Source: Balneolales bacterium
GTDB taxonomy: Bacteria; Bacteroidota; Rhodothermia; Balneolales; Natronogracilivirgulaceae
DNA: 22,023 nt
Reading direction: 5' to 3'
NCBI GenBank assembly: GCA_007131535.1
Contig: SLQI01000169.1
Coordinates: forward strand, 1-22,023
The notes below the pieces were generated by a model, which saw only the letters and a list, made by a program, of their open reading frames with translations, did no database searches and was not told the DNA's origin. Each line of letters starts with the position of its first letter. Positions within the stretch are counted from its first letter, which is position 1. This document shows positions 8,551 to 17,479 of this stretch, piece by piece. The position numbers were made by a program, and so were the translations under genes.

Positions 8551-8589
8551 AAACCAAACTATTAATTTCAGAACCTTATATATCATCCT

Positions 8590-9426
8590 ATGAGTATTTC
8601 AGCATCTGATGTGAAAAAATTGCGTGATCGTACCGGTGCCGGTATGATGGACTGCAAAAAAGCACTTAAAGAATCCGGCGGAGACCTTGATGCCGCAATC
8701 GAATACCTCCGGAAAAAAGGACAAAAGGTAGCGGAGAAGCGGGCTGACCGTGAGGCCAACCAGGGTGTTATCGTTACCAAAGTTACCGATGACGGGAAAA
8801 AAGCTGTCGCGCTTGAGCTGAATTGTGAAACCGACTTCGTTGCTAAAAACGAAGAATTCGGCGGTCATGCCGCTTCATTTGCTCAAACCGTACTCGACGA
8901 AGAAATCACCGACCGGGATACGCTATACGCGGCTCAGGCCAACGGCACCGCTATTTCCGAACACCTTAAAGATTTGGTCGGAAAAATCGGCGAAAAAATC
9001 GATATCGGCCAGTTTGAGTTGATTAAAACCGACGGCGCCATTATAAGTTATGTTCACCCCGGCAATCAGCTTGCCGTACTTGTTGAATTCGCCGGACCTC
9101 TCGACGATAAAGAAGTCGGCAAAGATATCGCTATGCAGATTGCTGCGATGAACCCCATTGCCGTTAACCGCGACTCTGTTCCTCAGGAGCGAATTGACGA
9201 GGAGCTTCAGATTGCCAAGGATCAGATGATCAACGAAGGCAAACCGGCAGAAATCGCGGAAAAAGCCGCTCAGGGCAAAGTCCGCAAGTTTTACGAGGAG
9301 CATGTGCTGCTTGAACAGAAGTTTGTGAAGGACGGCAGCATTACCGTTCAGGAATTCCTGAAACAGCAAAATGCTCCGACCGTTACCTCCTACAAGCGTT
9401 TACAGCTTGGGGAATCCGGTAATTAA
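8590..9426 (+). CDS. tsf: Elongation factor Ts
   Basis: A 278-residue nucleotide exchange factor that recycles EF-Tu-GDP to EF-Tu-GTP. The N-terminal UBA-like domain is clear (VKKLRDRTGAGMMDCKKAL, then DLDAAIEYLRKKG). The EF-Tu-contacting TDFVAKNEEF motif lies near 81-90, with its Asp-Phe pair that intrudes into the EF-Tu magnesium site. The second half holds the two related subdomains, with the HPGNQLAVLVEF and IAMQIAAMNP segments. Length is normal for the family. It is 39 bases downstream of rpsB and is followed at once by a strong terminator, so the transcription unit probably ends here. Confidence 0.98.
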   Translation: MSISASDVKKLRDRTGAGMMDCKKALKESGGDLDAAIEYLRKKGQKVAEKRADREANQGVIVTKVTDDGKKAVALELNCETDFVAKNEEFGGHAASFAQTVLDEEITDRDTLYAAQANGTAISEHLKDLVGKIGEKIDIGQFELIKTDGAIISYVHPGNQLAVLVEFAGPLDDKEVGKDIAMQIAAMNPIAVNRDSVPQERIDEELQIAKDQMINEGKPAEIAEKAAQGKVRKFYEEHVLLEQKFVKDGSITVQEFLKQQNAPTVTSYKRLQLGESGN

Positions 9427-9431
9427 TTTTA

Positions 9432-9463
9432 AAAAAAGGCTACTTTTTTAAGTAGCCTTTTTT
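9432..9463 (+). terminator. Rho-independent terminator after tsf
   Basis: The stem AAGGCTACTT (9436-9445) pairs with AAGTAGCCTT (9450-9459) over a TTTT loop. Flanking A and T runs extend the pairing and give the T-tract to 9463. Because of the A-run on the left it could also work for transcripts from the opposite strand. It separates rpsB-tsf from pyrH. Confidence 0.93.
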
Positions 9464-9507
9464 GTATCCCGTAGTGCTAACCGTAAAAAATTATCCCTTC
9501 CACAACG

Positions 9508-10224
9508 GTGAATTCCTACAAACGAGTTCTACTTAAATTAAGCGGCGAGTCTTTACTCGGCAAACAAGGCCACGGCATAGACTCTGAAGTACTCGCCCGA
9601 TATGCAGATGAAATTAAAACCGCCCGTGAAGACGGAACGGAAGTAGCTATTGTTATTGGCGGCGGGAATATTTTCCGTGGCGTAAAGGGAGCAACCCAGG
9701 GTATGGACCGGGTTCAGGGTGACTATATGGGCATGATGGCTACGATGATCAACTCTATGGCACTCCAGGATGCGCTCGAACGTCTTGATGTCCACACCCG
9801 GCTGATGTCGGCCATCCGTATGGAACAGCTTGCCGAACCCTACATCCGGCGCCGGGCCATACGCCACCTCGAAAAAGGCCGTGTGGTGATTTTCGGAGCC
9901 GGAACCGGCAATCCCTACTTCACAACCGATACCGCGGCCTCCCTGCGTGCTATTGAAATAGAGGCGGATGTCATCCTTAAAGGCACCCGCGTTGATGGTA
10001 TTTTTGATTCCGATCCGGAAGTGAATCCCGATGCTGAAAAATTTCCGACTATTACAGGTGATGAAATCCTGCGCAGGCAGCTATCGGTGATGGATTTAAC
10101 GGCTTTTACCCTCTGCCGTGACAACCAGACGCCCATTGTGATTTTCAATATGGATGTGCCCGGTAATCTGCAGAAAGTCATTCATCAGAAAAAAGACATC
10201 GGGTCAACCGTTGAATGGGATTAA
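9508..10224 (+). CDS. pyrH: UMP kinase (uridylate kinase)
   Basis: A 238-residue amino-acid-kinase-fold enzyme that phosphorylates UMP to UDP with ATP in pyrimidine nucleotide synthesis. Visible motifs are the N-terminal KRVLLKLSGESLLG phosphate-binding segment, IVIGGGNIFRG near 50-59, the GDYMGMMATMINSMALQDALE helix that carries UMP-site residues, FGAGTGNPYFTTDTAASLRA, and a late AFTLCRDNQTPIVIFNM segment. It starts at GTG, which puts the first conserved strand at the usual distance from the N-terminus. It follows the tsf terminator, so it needs its own promoter, which I could not assign. frr lies downstream, a common pairing, but across 197 bases of foldable sequence. Confidence 0.97.
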   Translation: MNSYKRVLLKLSGESLLGKQGHGIDSEVLARYADEIKTAREDGTEVAIVIGGGNIFRGVKGATQGMDRVQGDYMGMMATMINSMALQDALERLDVHTRLMSAIRMEQLAEPYIRRRAIRHLEKGRVVIFGAGTGNPYFTTDTAASLRAIEIEADVILKGTRVDGIFDSDPEVNPDAEKFPTITGDEILRRQLSVMDLTAFTLCRDNQTPIVIFNMDVPGNLQKVIHQKKDIGSTVEWD

Positions 10225-10421
10225 AATATTACGTTTTTTGTGAAATCCGTTACGTGACATTAACCGTCACAACCGATTTCTCCGGATAACGAGCGGATCG
10301 TTGATATTGGCGTTTACTTAGAGACACTAAATAGCCGCCGGCTCGTTTATTCGAATAGTAAATTATCCGGAAGTGACGTTGCTTCAGTAACATCAAACGT
10401 GAAACTTTACCAGATACCGTT
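10225..10421 (+). ncRNA. Candidate structured RNA element between pyrH and frr
   Basis: The gap holds two substantial foldable units. Hairpin A: AAATC/GATTT (10243-10247/10275-10279), GTT/AAC and GTGAC/GTCAC (10254-10258/10266-10270) stack with one mismatch and a 2-base bulge. Unit B: a 9-bp perfect outer stem, TCCGGATAA/TTATCCGGA (10281-10289/10363-10371), continues into CGAGC/GCTCG (10290-10294/10341-10345). It encloses an inner hairpin GGCG...CGCC with TTAG/CTAA closing an AGACA loop (10309-10339), and a side hairpin TTTA/TAAA (10346-10349/10359-10362). There is no T-run. It matches no riboswitch class I can name. It may be the 5' leader of frr, a processing site or a mobile repeat. Confidence 0.45.
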
Positions 10422-10988
10422 ATGATCCCAGAGTTGAAACCTCACTACGATACCGCCGAGAAAGAGATGTCTGACGCTTACGAATATGTAAAGAAGCAAT
10501 TATCCTATCTTCGGGCGGGCAAAGCTTCACCAACCTTACTCGATGGTGTGAAGGTTGAGTATTACGGTATGCAGACCCCGCTTAACCAGTTGGCTAATGT
10601 CAGTGCACCGGACCCCCGGATGTTAACCGTTGAGCCATTCGACAAATCGTCTATGGGGGAAATTGAAAAAGCCATCCAGGCTGCCGGGCTCGGATTAAAT
10701 CCCAACAATGACGGAAATCTCATTCGCATTCCGCTTCCGACCCCATCAGAAGAGAGGCGCCAGGAATTGGTAAAGAAGGCCAAAGAAATTGCAGAAGAAG
10801 GTCGTATCAGCGTACGCAATGCACGAAGGGATGCCAAAGATAATGTTAAAAAGCAGGTTAAAAACGATTCTCTTCCCGAAGACTCGGGGTTTGAAGCGGA
10901 AGAAGAAATTCAAAAGCTGACCGACTCTTTTATCAAAAAAATTGATCAGGCTTTCGAAAGTAAGGAAGAAGAGATCATGACAGTATGA
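10422..10988 (+). CDS. frr: Ribosome recycling factor
   Basis: A 188-residue protein of the usual RRF length. With EF-G it splits the post-termination ribosome. The sequence shows the family pattern: a helical N-terminal segment ending LRAGKASPTLLDGVKVEYYGMQTPLNQLANVSAPDPRMLTV in the hinge and domain II region, then IPLPTPSEERRQELVKKAKEIAEEGRISVRNARRDA in the long helical domain I. The C-terminal helix ends with acidic residues. It is 197 bases after pyrH and 33 bases before smc on the same strand. No strong Shine-Dalgarno sequence is seen. Confidence 0.98.
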   Translation: MIPELKPHYDTAEKEMSDAYEYVKKQLSYLRAGKASPTLLDGVKVEYYGMQTPLNQLANVSAPDPRMLTVEPFDKSSMGEIEKAIQAAGLGLNPNNDGNLIRIPLPTPSEERRQELVKKAKEIAEEGRISVRNARRDAKDNVKKQVKNDSLPEDSGFEAEEEIQKLTDSFIKKIDQAFESKEEEIMTV

Positions 10989-11021
10989 TCTCTTTCTCAT
11001 CTGTTTAGCATATAAACGTCT

Positions 11022-14000
11022 ATGTATTTATCTGAGCTGGAGCTTCAGGGGTTTAAAAGTTTTGCCCAAAAAACACGGGTAAAGTTCGACAGTGGCTTTA
11101 CCGCTATTGTCGGCCCCAACGGTTGCGGGAAATCAAACATCGTGGATGCCTTGCGTTGGGCTTTAGGTGAGCAAAAAGCCTCCCTGTTGCGGTCGGCCAA
11201 TATGACCAACGTCATTTTCAACGGCACGGCCAACAAAAAGGCGCTCGGTATGGCGGAGGTTTCGCTGACCATCATCAACAACCGGGGGGTGTTGCCTACC
11301 GAATTCAGTGATGTGACGATCACCCGCCGCCTTTACCGCTCAGGGGAAAGTGAATACCTGCTCAACAAAGCACCCTGCCGGCTCAAAGATATCGTAGATC
11401 TGTTTATGGATACCGGTATGGGTTCCGGCGCTTATTCCGTAATCGAGCTGAAAATGGTTGAGGAGATCCTCAACGACAAAAACAATGATCGCCGCCGGCT
11501 GTTTGAGGAAGCGGCCGGCATTACAAAATACAAAGAGCGGAAGAAGCAAACCCTCCGTAAGCTGGAGTCCACACGCGCCGACCTGCAGCGGGTTGACGAT
11601 ATTTTGTTTGAGGTACGCAAAAAGACCCGCTCCCTTCAGACTCAGGCTCAGAAAGCTGAACGCGCGCAGCGTTACGAAGCGGAACTGAAACAGCTCGAAC
11701 TGGCATCAGCAAAAGCTCAGCATCAGGAGTTGAGTAATAAACTCACCCCGATACAGGAACAGATCACCGAAGCCCGGTCTGATCAGGAATCGCTGGATCA
11801 GAAAATTACCGAGCTGGAGCAAACCCATGAAAATGCGCAGCGCTACCTTCTGGAACGCGAGAAGGAGCAAAGTGAAGCTCAACGCAACCTGAATCGCGTC
11901 GCCGGTAAGTACAAGGAAACCGAGACCGGGATCCAGTACAAGCAGCAGAATATTGAGAATCAGCAGGAAACCATCCGTCAGTATGAAGAGGATATCATCC
12001 AGGCGGAAAAGGAAATCAAGGAGCTGAAGCAGGAAGGGCGCGAGGCCGAAGAGATGCTGGGCAAAGCGAAAGAGCAAAAAGAAGAACAGCAGGCCGAGTA
12101 CGACAAAATTAAAGAACAGCTCGATACCTCAACTCAATCGGTGGATGAAGTCCGTGCAAAGTTGGAGGAGGCGAATCAGGAGTATGAAAACCAGAAAGCG
12201 AAAATTTCTGAGCTTCAGGAAGAGCGAATTCGTCTGCAGAGCAAGATTGAATCCGCCAAAAATCAAATAGAACGCGCTCAAAAAGAGATTGATGAAAAAA
12301 ATGAGCGGATTGAAGCGTATCAGGAAAAGCAGAAAGAATTTGCCGACCAACTTCGCCATGCCGAACGCCGGCAGGAAGATGCCGAGGCTCAGGTTGATCA
12401 GGCGCGTAATGAGCGGGAGCAGATCACACAGCAGCAGAATCAGCTGAAGGATGAGTTGCGAACACTCAAAAGCCGGCAGGATGCCGCTGAATCCGAGTTG
12501 AAACTGCTCCGGCGCATTGCTGAATCGAATGAAGCGATGCCTGCCAGTGTGCAGTTTTTGACGAAGCACAAATCTGAATTCTCAGTTCTCGCTCCCCTTT
12601 CCGAGTTATTTTCAACCGACCGCGATTACGCCGTTGCATTGGAAACAGCATTGGGCGATGCCGTCAATTTTGTAGTAGTTGCTGACCAGAATGAGGCGTC
12701 CAAAGCTGCCAAAATGCTTAAAAACGAAGGCCAGGGGAAGGCTACTTTTATCCCCCTGTCTCAGATCAGTAACGATTTTGCGGTTGAAGCTGACAGCCTC
12801 TATCACAAAACAGAGTGTGATTCCAGATTTGATCCGCTTCGCAAACTCTTTCTGGGGACGGTATTTACAGCTCAAACTCTGGATGAGGCCGCTTCAGTAC
12901 ATCAACCCGGAAAAAGTGTGGTAACTCTGGAGGGCGAGCTCATCACTCCCGACGGATTTCTGGTCAGTGGCAGTTCGGATGAGCACGAAGGCATGCGGGT
13001 CGGCCTTAAAGACCGCATCGCCGAACTTGAAAAAGATCGCGACAAACTGGCCTACCAGGTTGAGGATCATCAGGATGAAATCGATAATCTGCAGCGCCAG
13101 TATGATCAGATCGACCTGAACGCCTATATTAAAGAAGCGCGGGAGGCCGAAGAGAATCTGAAAAAACTGGAATCCCGCCAGACCTCCGGTGAGGCTCAGT
13201 ATGAGGTGTATCAGTCCGGCATTGAAGAGCAAAAGCAATACATCAAAGAGACCGAGTCGGTTATTGAAGAAAGCGAGCAGAAATTAAATGAGCTGGATCC
13301 CCGCAAAGAAGAGCTTCAAAACGGGCTTCAGGAGATCATCAGCCGGCAGGAACAGCTGAAGAGTCAGGTACGGGAACGGGAAGAAAATCAGAAGCGTATT
13401 CAGCGGGCGTTCAGCGAAGTGCAGCTGAAAAATCAAGAGCTGCAGAACGAAATCGAAAACTTCCAAAAGGATATTGAGCGGTCCAAGGAAGGTGTTGAGC
13501 AGGTTAAAGAACGCCTTCAGAAGCGGGCTGATAATGCTGCCAAAGGCAAAGACACCATCCTTCAGATGCAGCAGGAGATCAAAGAATCCAGGGATTCCCT
13601 TGAGACCCTGGCCGAACAAAAAGAGACCGCTCAACAGGAAGTGGATGAAGCCGATTCCGCGACCTCCAAGCAGCGCGGACGCATCAACCAACTGGAGCAG
13701 GAATTAAAAGATCTGCGGAACAAAAAAGAGAAAAATGTTGCGCTGCTCCACCGGCTGGAAATGGAGCAGAACCGCAACGAAATGGAAATCAACAACCTGG
13801 TTGAGCACATCTGGCAGAACTACGGTCTTACGATGGATCAGATTGATCAGGAGCTGCCCGAAGATATAACACTCGATCAGGCGCGTGAGCAGATTGGCAC
13901 ACTCAAGCAACGCCTTAATAATATCGGCACCGTGAATCCGCTGGCTATCGAAGAGTATGAGGAAGAAAAGCAGCGGATGGAGCATTACGAAACACAGATC

Positions 14001-14537
14001 AACGACCTGCACGAGGCTGAAGAAAAGCTGAAAGATACCATCCAGGAAATCAACGACACGGCACGCGAGCGTTTCAATGAAACCTTCGAAAAAATCCGTG
14101 AGAATTTCCAGAAAGTATTCAGCACATTGTTCCAGGAAGGTGATATCTGCGATCTCAGGATTGAAGATGAAGAAGAGCAGGATCCGCTGGAAGCTAAAAT
14201 TGAGATTATCGCCAATCCCCGGGGTAAGCGGCCGAGTGTGATTGAGCAGCTTTCAGGTGGTGAAAAAACATTGACTGCTATCGCCCTGCTGTTTGCCATT
14301 TACCTGGTGAAACCCTCGCCGTTTTGTATACTGGACGAGGTAGATGCGCCGCTGGACGATCACAATATCGAGCGATTCACCAACTTGCTGCGTGAATTCA
14401 GTGAGGATACCCAGTTTATTGTGATCACCCACAACAAGAAGACCATGGAAAAAGCCGAGATGATGTACGGGGTAACGATGCCCGAGGTCGGCGTTTCCAA
14501 ACTGGTGGGCGTTCGGCTGGATGAAGTAGCCGCTTAA
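11022..14537 (+). CDS. smc: Chromosome segregation ATPase SMC
   Basis: An 1171-residue SMC protein, the core of the bacterial condensin that loops and compacts the chromosome. The N-terminal head has Walker A GPNGCGKS at 31-38. Long coiled coils run from about 165 to 500 and from about 680 to 1000, very rich in Glu, Gln and Lys. They flank a globular hinge (about 505-665). The C-terminal head carries the ABC signature LSGGEK near 1077 and Walker B ILDEVDAPLDD near 1102-1112. Length and order are normal. Partner genes scpA and scpB are not in this window. It starts 33 bases after frr and may be read through from it. Confidence 0.98.
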   Translation: MYLSELELQGFKSFAQKTRVKFDSGFTAIVGPNGCGKSNIVDALRWALGEQKASLLRSANMTNVIFNGTANKKALGMAEVSLTIINNRGVLPTEFSDVTITRRLYRSGESEYLLNKAPCRLKDIVDLFMDTGMGSGAYSVIELKMVEEILNDKNNDRRRLFEEAAGITKYKERKKQTLRKLESTRADLQRVDDILFEVRKKTRSLQTQAQKAERAQRYEAELKQLELASAKAQHQELSNKLTPIQEQITEARSDQESLDQKITELEQTHENAQRYLLEREKEQSEAQRNLNRVAGKYKETETGIQYKQQNIENQQETIRQYEEDIIQAEKEIKELKQEGREAEEMLGKAKEQKEEQQAEYDKIKEQLDTSTQSVDEVRAKLEEANQEYENQKAKISELQEERIRLQSKIESAKNQIERAQKEIDEKNERIEAYQEKQKEFADQLRHAERRQEDAEAQVDQARNEREQITQQQNQLKDELRTLKSRQDAAESELKLLRRIAESNEAMPASVQFLTKHKSEFSVLAPLSELFSTDRDYAVALETALGDAVNFVVVADQNEASKAAKMLKNEGQGKATFIPLSQISNDFAVEADSLYHKTECDSRFDPLRKLFLGTVFTAQTLDEAASVHQPGKSVVTLEGELITPDGFLVSGSSDEHEGMRVGLKDRIAELEKDRDKLAYQVEDHQDEIDNLQRQYDQIDLNAYIKEAREAEENLKKLESRQTSGEAQYEVYQSGIEEQKQYIKETESVIEESEQKLNELDPRKEELQNGLQEIISRQEQLKSQVREREENQKRIQRAFSEVQLKNQELQNEIENFQKDIERSKEGVEQVKERLQKRADNAAKGKDTILQMQQEIKESRDSLETLAEQKETAQQEVDEADSATSKQRGRINQLEQELKDLRNKKEKNVALLHRLEMEQNRNEMEINNLVEHIWQNYGLTMDQIDQELPEDITLDQAREQIGTLKQRLNNIGTVNPLAIEEYEEEKQRMEHYETQINDLHEAEEKLKDTIQEINDTARERFNETFEKIRENFQKVFSTLFQEGDICDLRIEDEEEQDPLEAKIEIIANPRGKRPSVIEQLSGGEKTLTAIALLFAIYLVKPSPFCILDEVDAPLDDHNIERFTNLLREFSEDTQFIVITHNKKTMEKAEMMYGVTMPEVGVSKLVGVRLDEVAA

Positions 14538-14601
14538 GCGGTTACAACTAATCGCGGACTATGTGCGTTTGTCAAAATTGATAGCGCGAACAGAATTTGT
14601 T

Positions 14602-14704
14602 TAGGGATTAGGTAATTCAGGGATTAAGGTAATTGGGGCTCTAAACTACAAATGGAGCCATGGACCTAATTACCTGAATCCCTCAATTACCTTAATCACC
14701 CCCT
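14602..14704. repeat. Long imperfect inverted repeat built of GGGATTAAGGTAATT-like units
   Basis: The left arm (14602-14641) has two copies of a GGGATTA(A)GGTAATT-like unit, then GGGGCTC. The right arm (14655-14704), read on the other strand, has GATTAAGGTAATTGAGGGATTCAGGTAATTAGG followed by GGCTCC. The arms pair imperfectly over most of 40 bases around a short spacer. So direct and inverted repetition are combined. It could fold as a large hairpin at the end of the smc transcript, or be an intergenic repeat family member. There is no long T-run after it. Confidence 0.7.
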
Positions 14705-14723
14705 TCTAAGGCAGGTATTATTT

Positions 14724-14731
14724 TAACTTTG
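14724..14731 (+). promoter_or_regulatory. Bacteroidota-type -7 element before ispH
   Basis: TAACTTTG matches the TAnnTTTG -7 consensus known for Bacteroidota housekeeping promoters. It lies 27 bases before the ispH ATG, giving a plausible short leader. A matching TTTG -33 element at the expected distance is not evident, so the call is tentative. Confidence 0.4.
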
Positions 14732-14758
14732 ATATTTGAACATTGGTAATCCCCTCGT

Positions 14759-16006
14759 ATGCGTAAAAAATTTGACATCCCGAATATGTATGAGTCTCAG
14801 ATCATCAAAAAGGTGAAAGAGGCTCGCCAGATTACCGATCCCCGAAAAAAAGATGCCTCCCCGGCTATGGTGGATTTTGGTCCGGTACGATTTCTGGTAC
14901 CCCGCCATTTCGGATTTTGTTACGGGGTGGAAAATGCCATTGATATTGCCTATCGCACTGTTGAGCAAAATCCGGATAAGAACATTTATCTGCTCAGTGA
15001 AATGATCCACAACCCTACGGTTAATCAGGATCTGCAAAATAAAGGCGTTGAATTTCTCTTTGAAACCGACGGTACCGAGCGCATTCCCATAACTTCCCTT
15101 TCCCCGGAGGATATCGTAATTGTACCGGCGTTCGGCACCACGGTAGAAATTCAAAAAAAGCTTGAAGCCCAGGGGGTTGACCCCTACCAGTACGATACCA
15201 CCTGCCCGTTTGTGGAGAAAGTATGGAAGCGCGGGCGGCAGCTTGGGAAAAAGGGCAACGCGCTGGTGATCCATGGCAAATACCGGCATGAAGAAACCCG
15301 CGCCACATTCTCCCATACTTCCAAAAACGCCCCATGCGTAGTGGTACTCAATCCTGAGGAAGCCCGGGAGCTGGCTGATTACATGCTGGAAAAACGGCCT
15401 GTTGAAGAATTTCGCGAAAAATTCCGCGACAAATGCACCGAGGGATTCGATCCGAGAACAGATCTGCAGCAGTTTGGTGTGATCAATCAGACCACCATGC
15501 TGGCTACTGAAACCAAGGAGGTGATGCAGATTCTGAAAGAAGCGGCTATAGAAAAATACGGAGAAGCCGAAATTGACCAGCATTTTGCCGACACTTCGGA
15601 TACCCTTTGCTACGCCACGAATGAAAACCAGACGGCAACCTATGGGCTGCTCGAAGCTGAGGCTGACTTAGCGCTGGTTGTGGGAGGTTACAATTCTTCC
15701 AATACGATGCACCTGGTTGAGCTGCTGGAGTCCAAATTTCCAACCTATCATGTGCGGGATGTTTCGGAATTGATTTCCCGGCGTGAGATCCGACATTTTA
15801 ATCAGTGGAACAAAGAAATCAACATCACCGAAGATTGGCTGCCCGAAACCCGGCCACTGACGGTAGTCATTACCTCCGGCGCCTCCTGCCCGGATGTTTT
15901 GGTGGATGAGGTTATTCTGGAACTGCTATCCTATTATGAGGAAGTCACCCCGGTAGAACAGGCACTTCAACCGTTTGAAGAGCAAAGCGGCGCAGCCGCC
16001 CGGTAA
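14759..16006 (+). CDS. ispH: 4-hydroxy-3-methylbut-2-enyl diphosphate reductase, long form
   Basis: A 415-residue IspH (LytB), the last enzyme of the MEP isoprenoid pathway, which reduces HMBPP to IPP and DMAPP with an iron-sulfur cluster. Three cluster cysteines are recognisable: Cys54 in HFGFCYGV, Cys149 in DTTCPFV and Cys284 in DTLCYAT. Substrate-site motifs include HGKYRHEET near 172-180, INQTTML near 242-248, YNSSNTMHL near 311-319 and TSGASCPDVLVDEV near 372-385. The E. coli protein is about 316 residues. This one has about 40 extra N-terminal residues and a longer stretch between the second and third cysteines, as in the cyanobacterial and plant form. It ends 4 bases from the convergent YbbR gene. 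Confidence 0.95.
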   Translation: MRKKFDIPNMYESQIIKKVKEARQITDPRKKDASPAMVDFGPVRFLVPRHFGFCYGVENAIDIAYRTVEQNPDKNIYLLSEMIHNPTVNQDLQNKGVEFLFETDGTERIPITSLSPEDIVIVPAFGTTVEIQKKLEAQGVDPYQYDTTCPFVEKVWKRGRQLGKKGNALVIHGKYRHEETRATFSHTSKNAPCVVVLNPEEARELADYMLEKRPVEEFREKFRDKCTEGFDPRTDLQQFGVINQTTMLATETKEVMQILKEAAIEKYGEAEIDQHFADTSDTLCYATNENQTATYGLLEAEADLALVVGGYNSSNTMHLVELLESKFPTYHVRDVSELISRREIRHFNQWNKEINITEDWLPETRPLTVVITSGASCPDVLVDEVILELLSYYEEVTPVEQALQPFEEQSGAAAR

Positions 16007-16010
16007 GGGA

Positions 16011-17012
16011 TCACTCATCTATTATGATATAGTAACTTACTCTTCGGGGCTGGAAACTTCTCAACCGCAAGTCAAGATTTTCCATAGTGGATGAAATTAC
16101 AGGCGATATAACGCCTGTAGTATCTTCTTCAATGTCCTCATAGTAGACATAGGCTTCGTATGGAATCTGTTCCTGGGCCAGGCCAAACTGATCCAGGGGC
16201 ACATCGTACCTGACCGTGATTACCGACGGGGTAAAACGCACTTCCTCACCTTCCGGTTGATTTCTGACTCTAACCAACAACCGGACTTCAGCTTCGGTAA
16301 ACTCAGAAACCTCTGCATGATAATTTACCCTTTCGCGGTCCAGCTGAAGCAGTTCAGACGGGGATTTGAGCTCAAGCTCCACATTCAGGTTTTCATCAAC
16401 ATCGGAAAACTCATAACTACGGGTGGTCAACTCATCAATATCCTCTACCAGCGATCTTGCTCCTGATATGGTCACACTATCGGGATTGATGGTCGGGCTG
16501 CCCTTGAAGTTATATTGCCGGCGGAAAGAGACGTTCACCTCCGGGTGTACCGGCACCTTCCTCGTGATCCGCTCTTCAACAGGCAGCAACAAAGATGCCG
16601 GTTCCACTTTCTGTACGCTAAGCTCGGGATGAGCTGTCATTTGATCCTGAATAATTTCCAGCAAATCGATATGCTCGGATGCCGGACTTATAGTTGCCGA
16701 GGGCGGGTTATTGTAAATATTCAACAGATTCCAGCCTTCCCCAAAAACAGTGACTTTAGCCGTACCCGGTGGTTGCTCCACCAAGGCATAATCGTCTTCG
16801 GGATCAGTAATATGCAATGGAACTTCAACGGTCAAAGAGTACTCCCTGCCCAGATTCACAAGAAGCCATAATCCAATTGCGATCCCGAAGGCAACAAGAA
16901 AAACCGTAATTTTCTCTGACTTGGGATAAACCAGTTTTTGAGCAGATTCCGGTTTATTTTCCGGATTCTTTTTGATCCATTTCAGCCAATTGTTATTGTT
17001 ATCCTGTTCCAT
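16011..17012 (-). CDS. YbbR-domain membrane protein (CdaR-like)
   Basis: A 333-residue protein with one N-terminal membrane span (about 34-54, in TVFLVAFGIAIGLWLLVNL) preceded by a basic, Asn-rich cytoplasmic segment. The rest is predicted outside the membrane and built of YbbR-like beta repeats, with phrases such as VEVPLHI near 63, RKVPVHPEV, and PDSVTISGARSLVEDIDEL. In Firmicutes the YbbR protein CdaR regulates the diadenylate cyclase CdaA. No cdaA gene lies next to it here, so that link is not supported. It starts 9 bases after the DUF721 gene and is probably co-transcribed with it. It converges with ispH 4 bases away. Confidence 0.82.
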   Translation of the reverse strand: MEQDNNNNWLKWIKKNPENKPESAQKLVYPKSEKITVFLVAFGIAIGLWLLVNLGREYSLTVEVPLHITDPEDDYALVEQPPGTAKVTVFGEGWNLLNIYNNPPSATISPASEHIDLLEIIQDQMTAHPELSVQKVEPASLLLPVEERITRKVPVHPEVNVSFRRQYNFKGSPTINPDSVTISGARSLVEDIDELTTRSYEFSDVDENLNVELELKSPSELLQLDRERVNYHAEVSEFTEAEVRLLVRVRNQPEGEEVRFTPSVITVRYDVPLDQFGLAQEQIPYEAYVYYEDIEEDTTGVISPVISSTMENLDLRLRSFQPRRVSYYIIIDE

Positions 17013-17021
17013 TAAGATCTA

Positions 17022-17318
17022 TCAGGCTAATACCCGAATTTCTTTAATAATCGTCTCTTTTACGGCTTCGTTTAGTTTTTTTCGGATCGTGTAGCGCTGC
17101 ATGTGTAATTCGTGCCGCCAGCCCGGCTCAGGAACGCATACAAACAAGATATCCCCTTTGAAATAAAGATCCTTAACCTTCCCTGCCATAGTTTTACCTA
17201 CAATATCCGGGAAGCGGGATAAGATCATCCCCCGCTTCATCTCTTTCTTATGAGGGTAGTTCTCTACAAATTCTTCAATAATTTCATCGAGGGGTCTGGG
17301 TGTGTCGGAATAAGCCAT
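17022..17318 (-). CDS. DUF721/DciA-family protein
   Basis: A 98-residue protein of the DUF721 family, which includes DciA, the replicative helicase loader or helper in many bacteria lacking DnaC or DnaI. The recognisable part is the small domain from about 28 to 95: FPDIVGKTMAGKVKDLYFKGDILFVCVPEPGWRHELHM, then a helix with LNEAVKETIIKEIRVL. The N-terminal helix (PLDEIIEEFVEN) is also typical. It is the next gene downstream of recF on the same strand, an arrangement common in Bacteroidota and others, though here a 660-base gap separates them. It is followed 9 bases later by the YbbR gene. The direct role in helicase loading is inferred from the family. Confidence 0.85.
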   Translation of the reverse strand: MAYSDTPRPLDEIIEEFVENYPHKKEMKRGMILSRFPDIVGKTMAGKVKDLYFKGDILFVCVPEPGWRHELHMQRYTIRKKLNEAVKETIIKEIRVLA

Positions 17319-17479
17319 GGCAGAATTAAATAGATCAACGAAACTTTTCTACGACAACGCAAAAGTCTGTAATTATATGCATAGAATCCAATTCAAAGAA
17401 ATGTAATTTTGCCGGGTTGATGAGCTTTTATAACCGCTGTTAATTTCACAATCACCGATTGCAGGTCTTCATAACCTTA

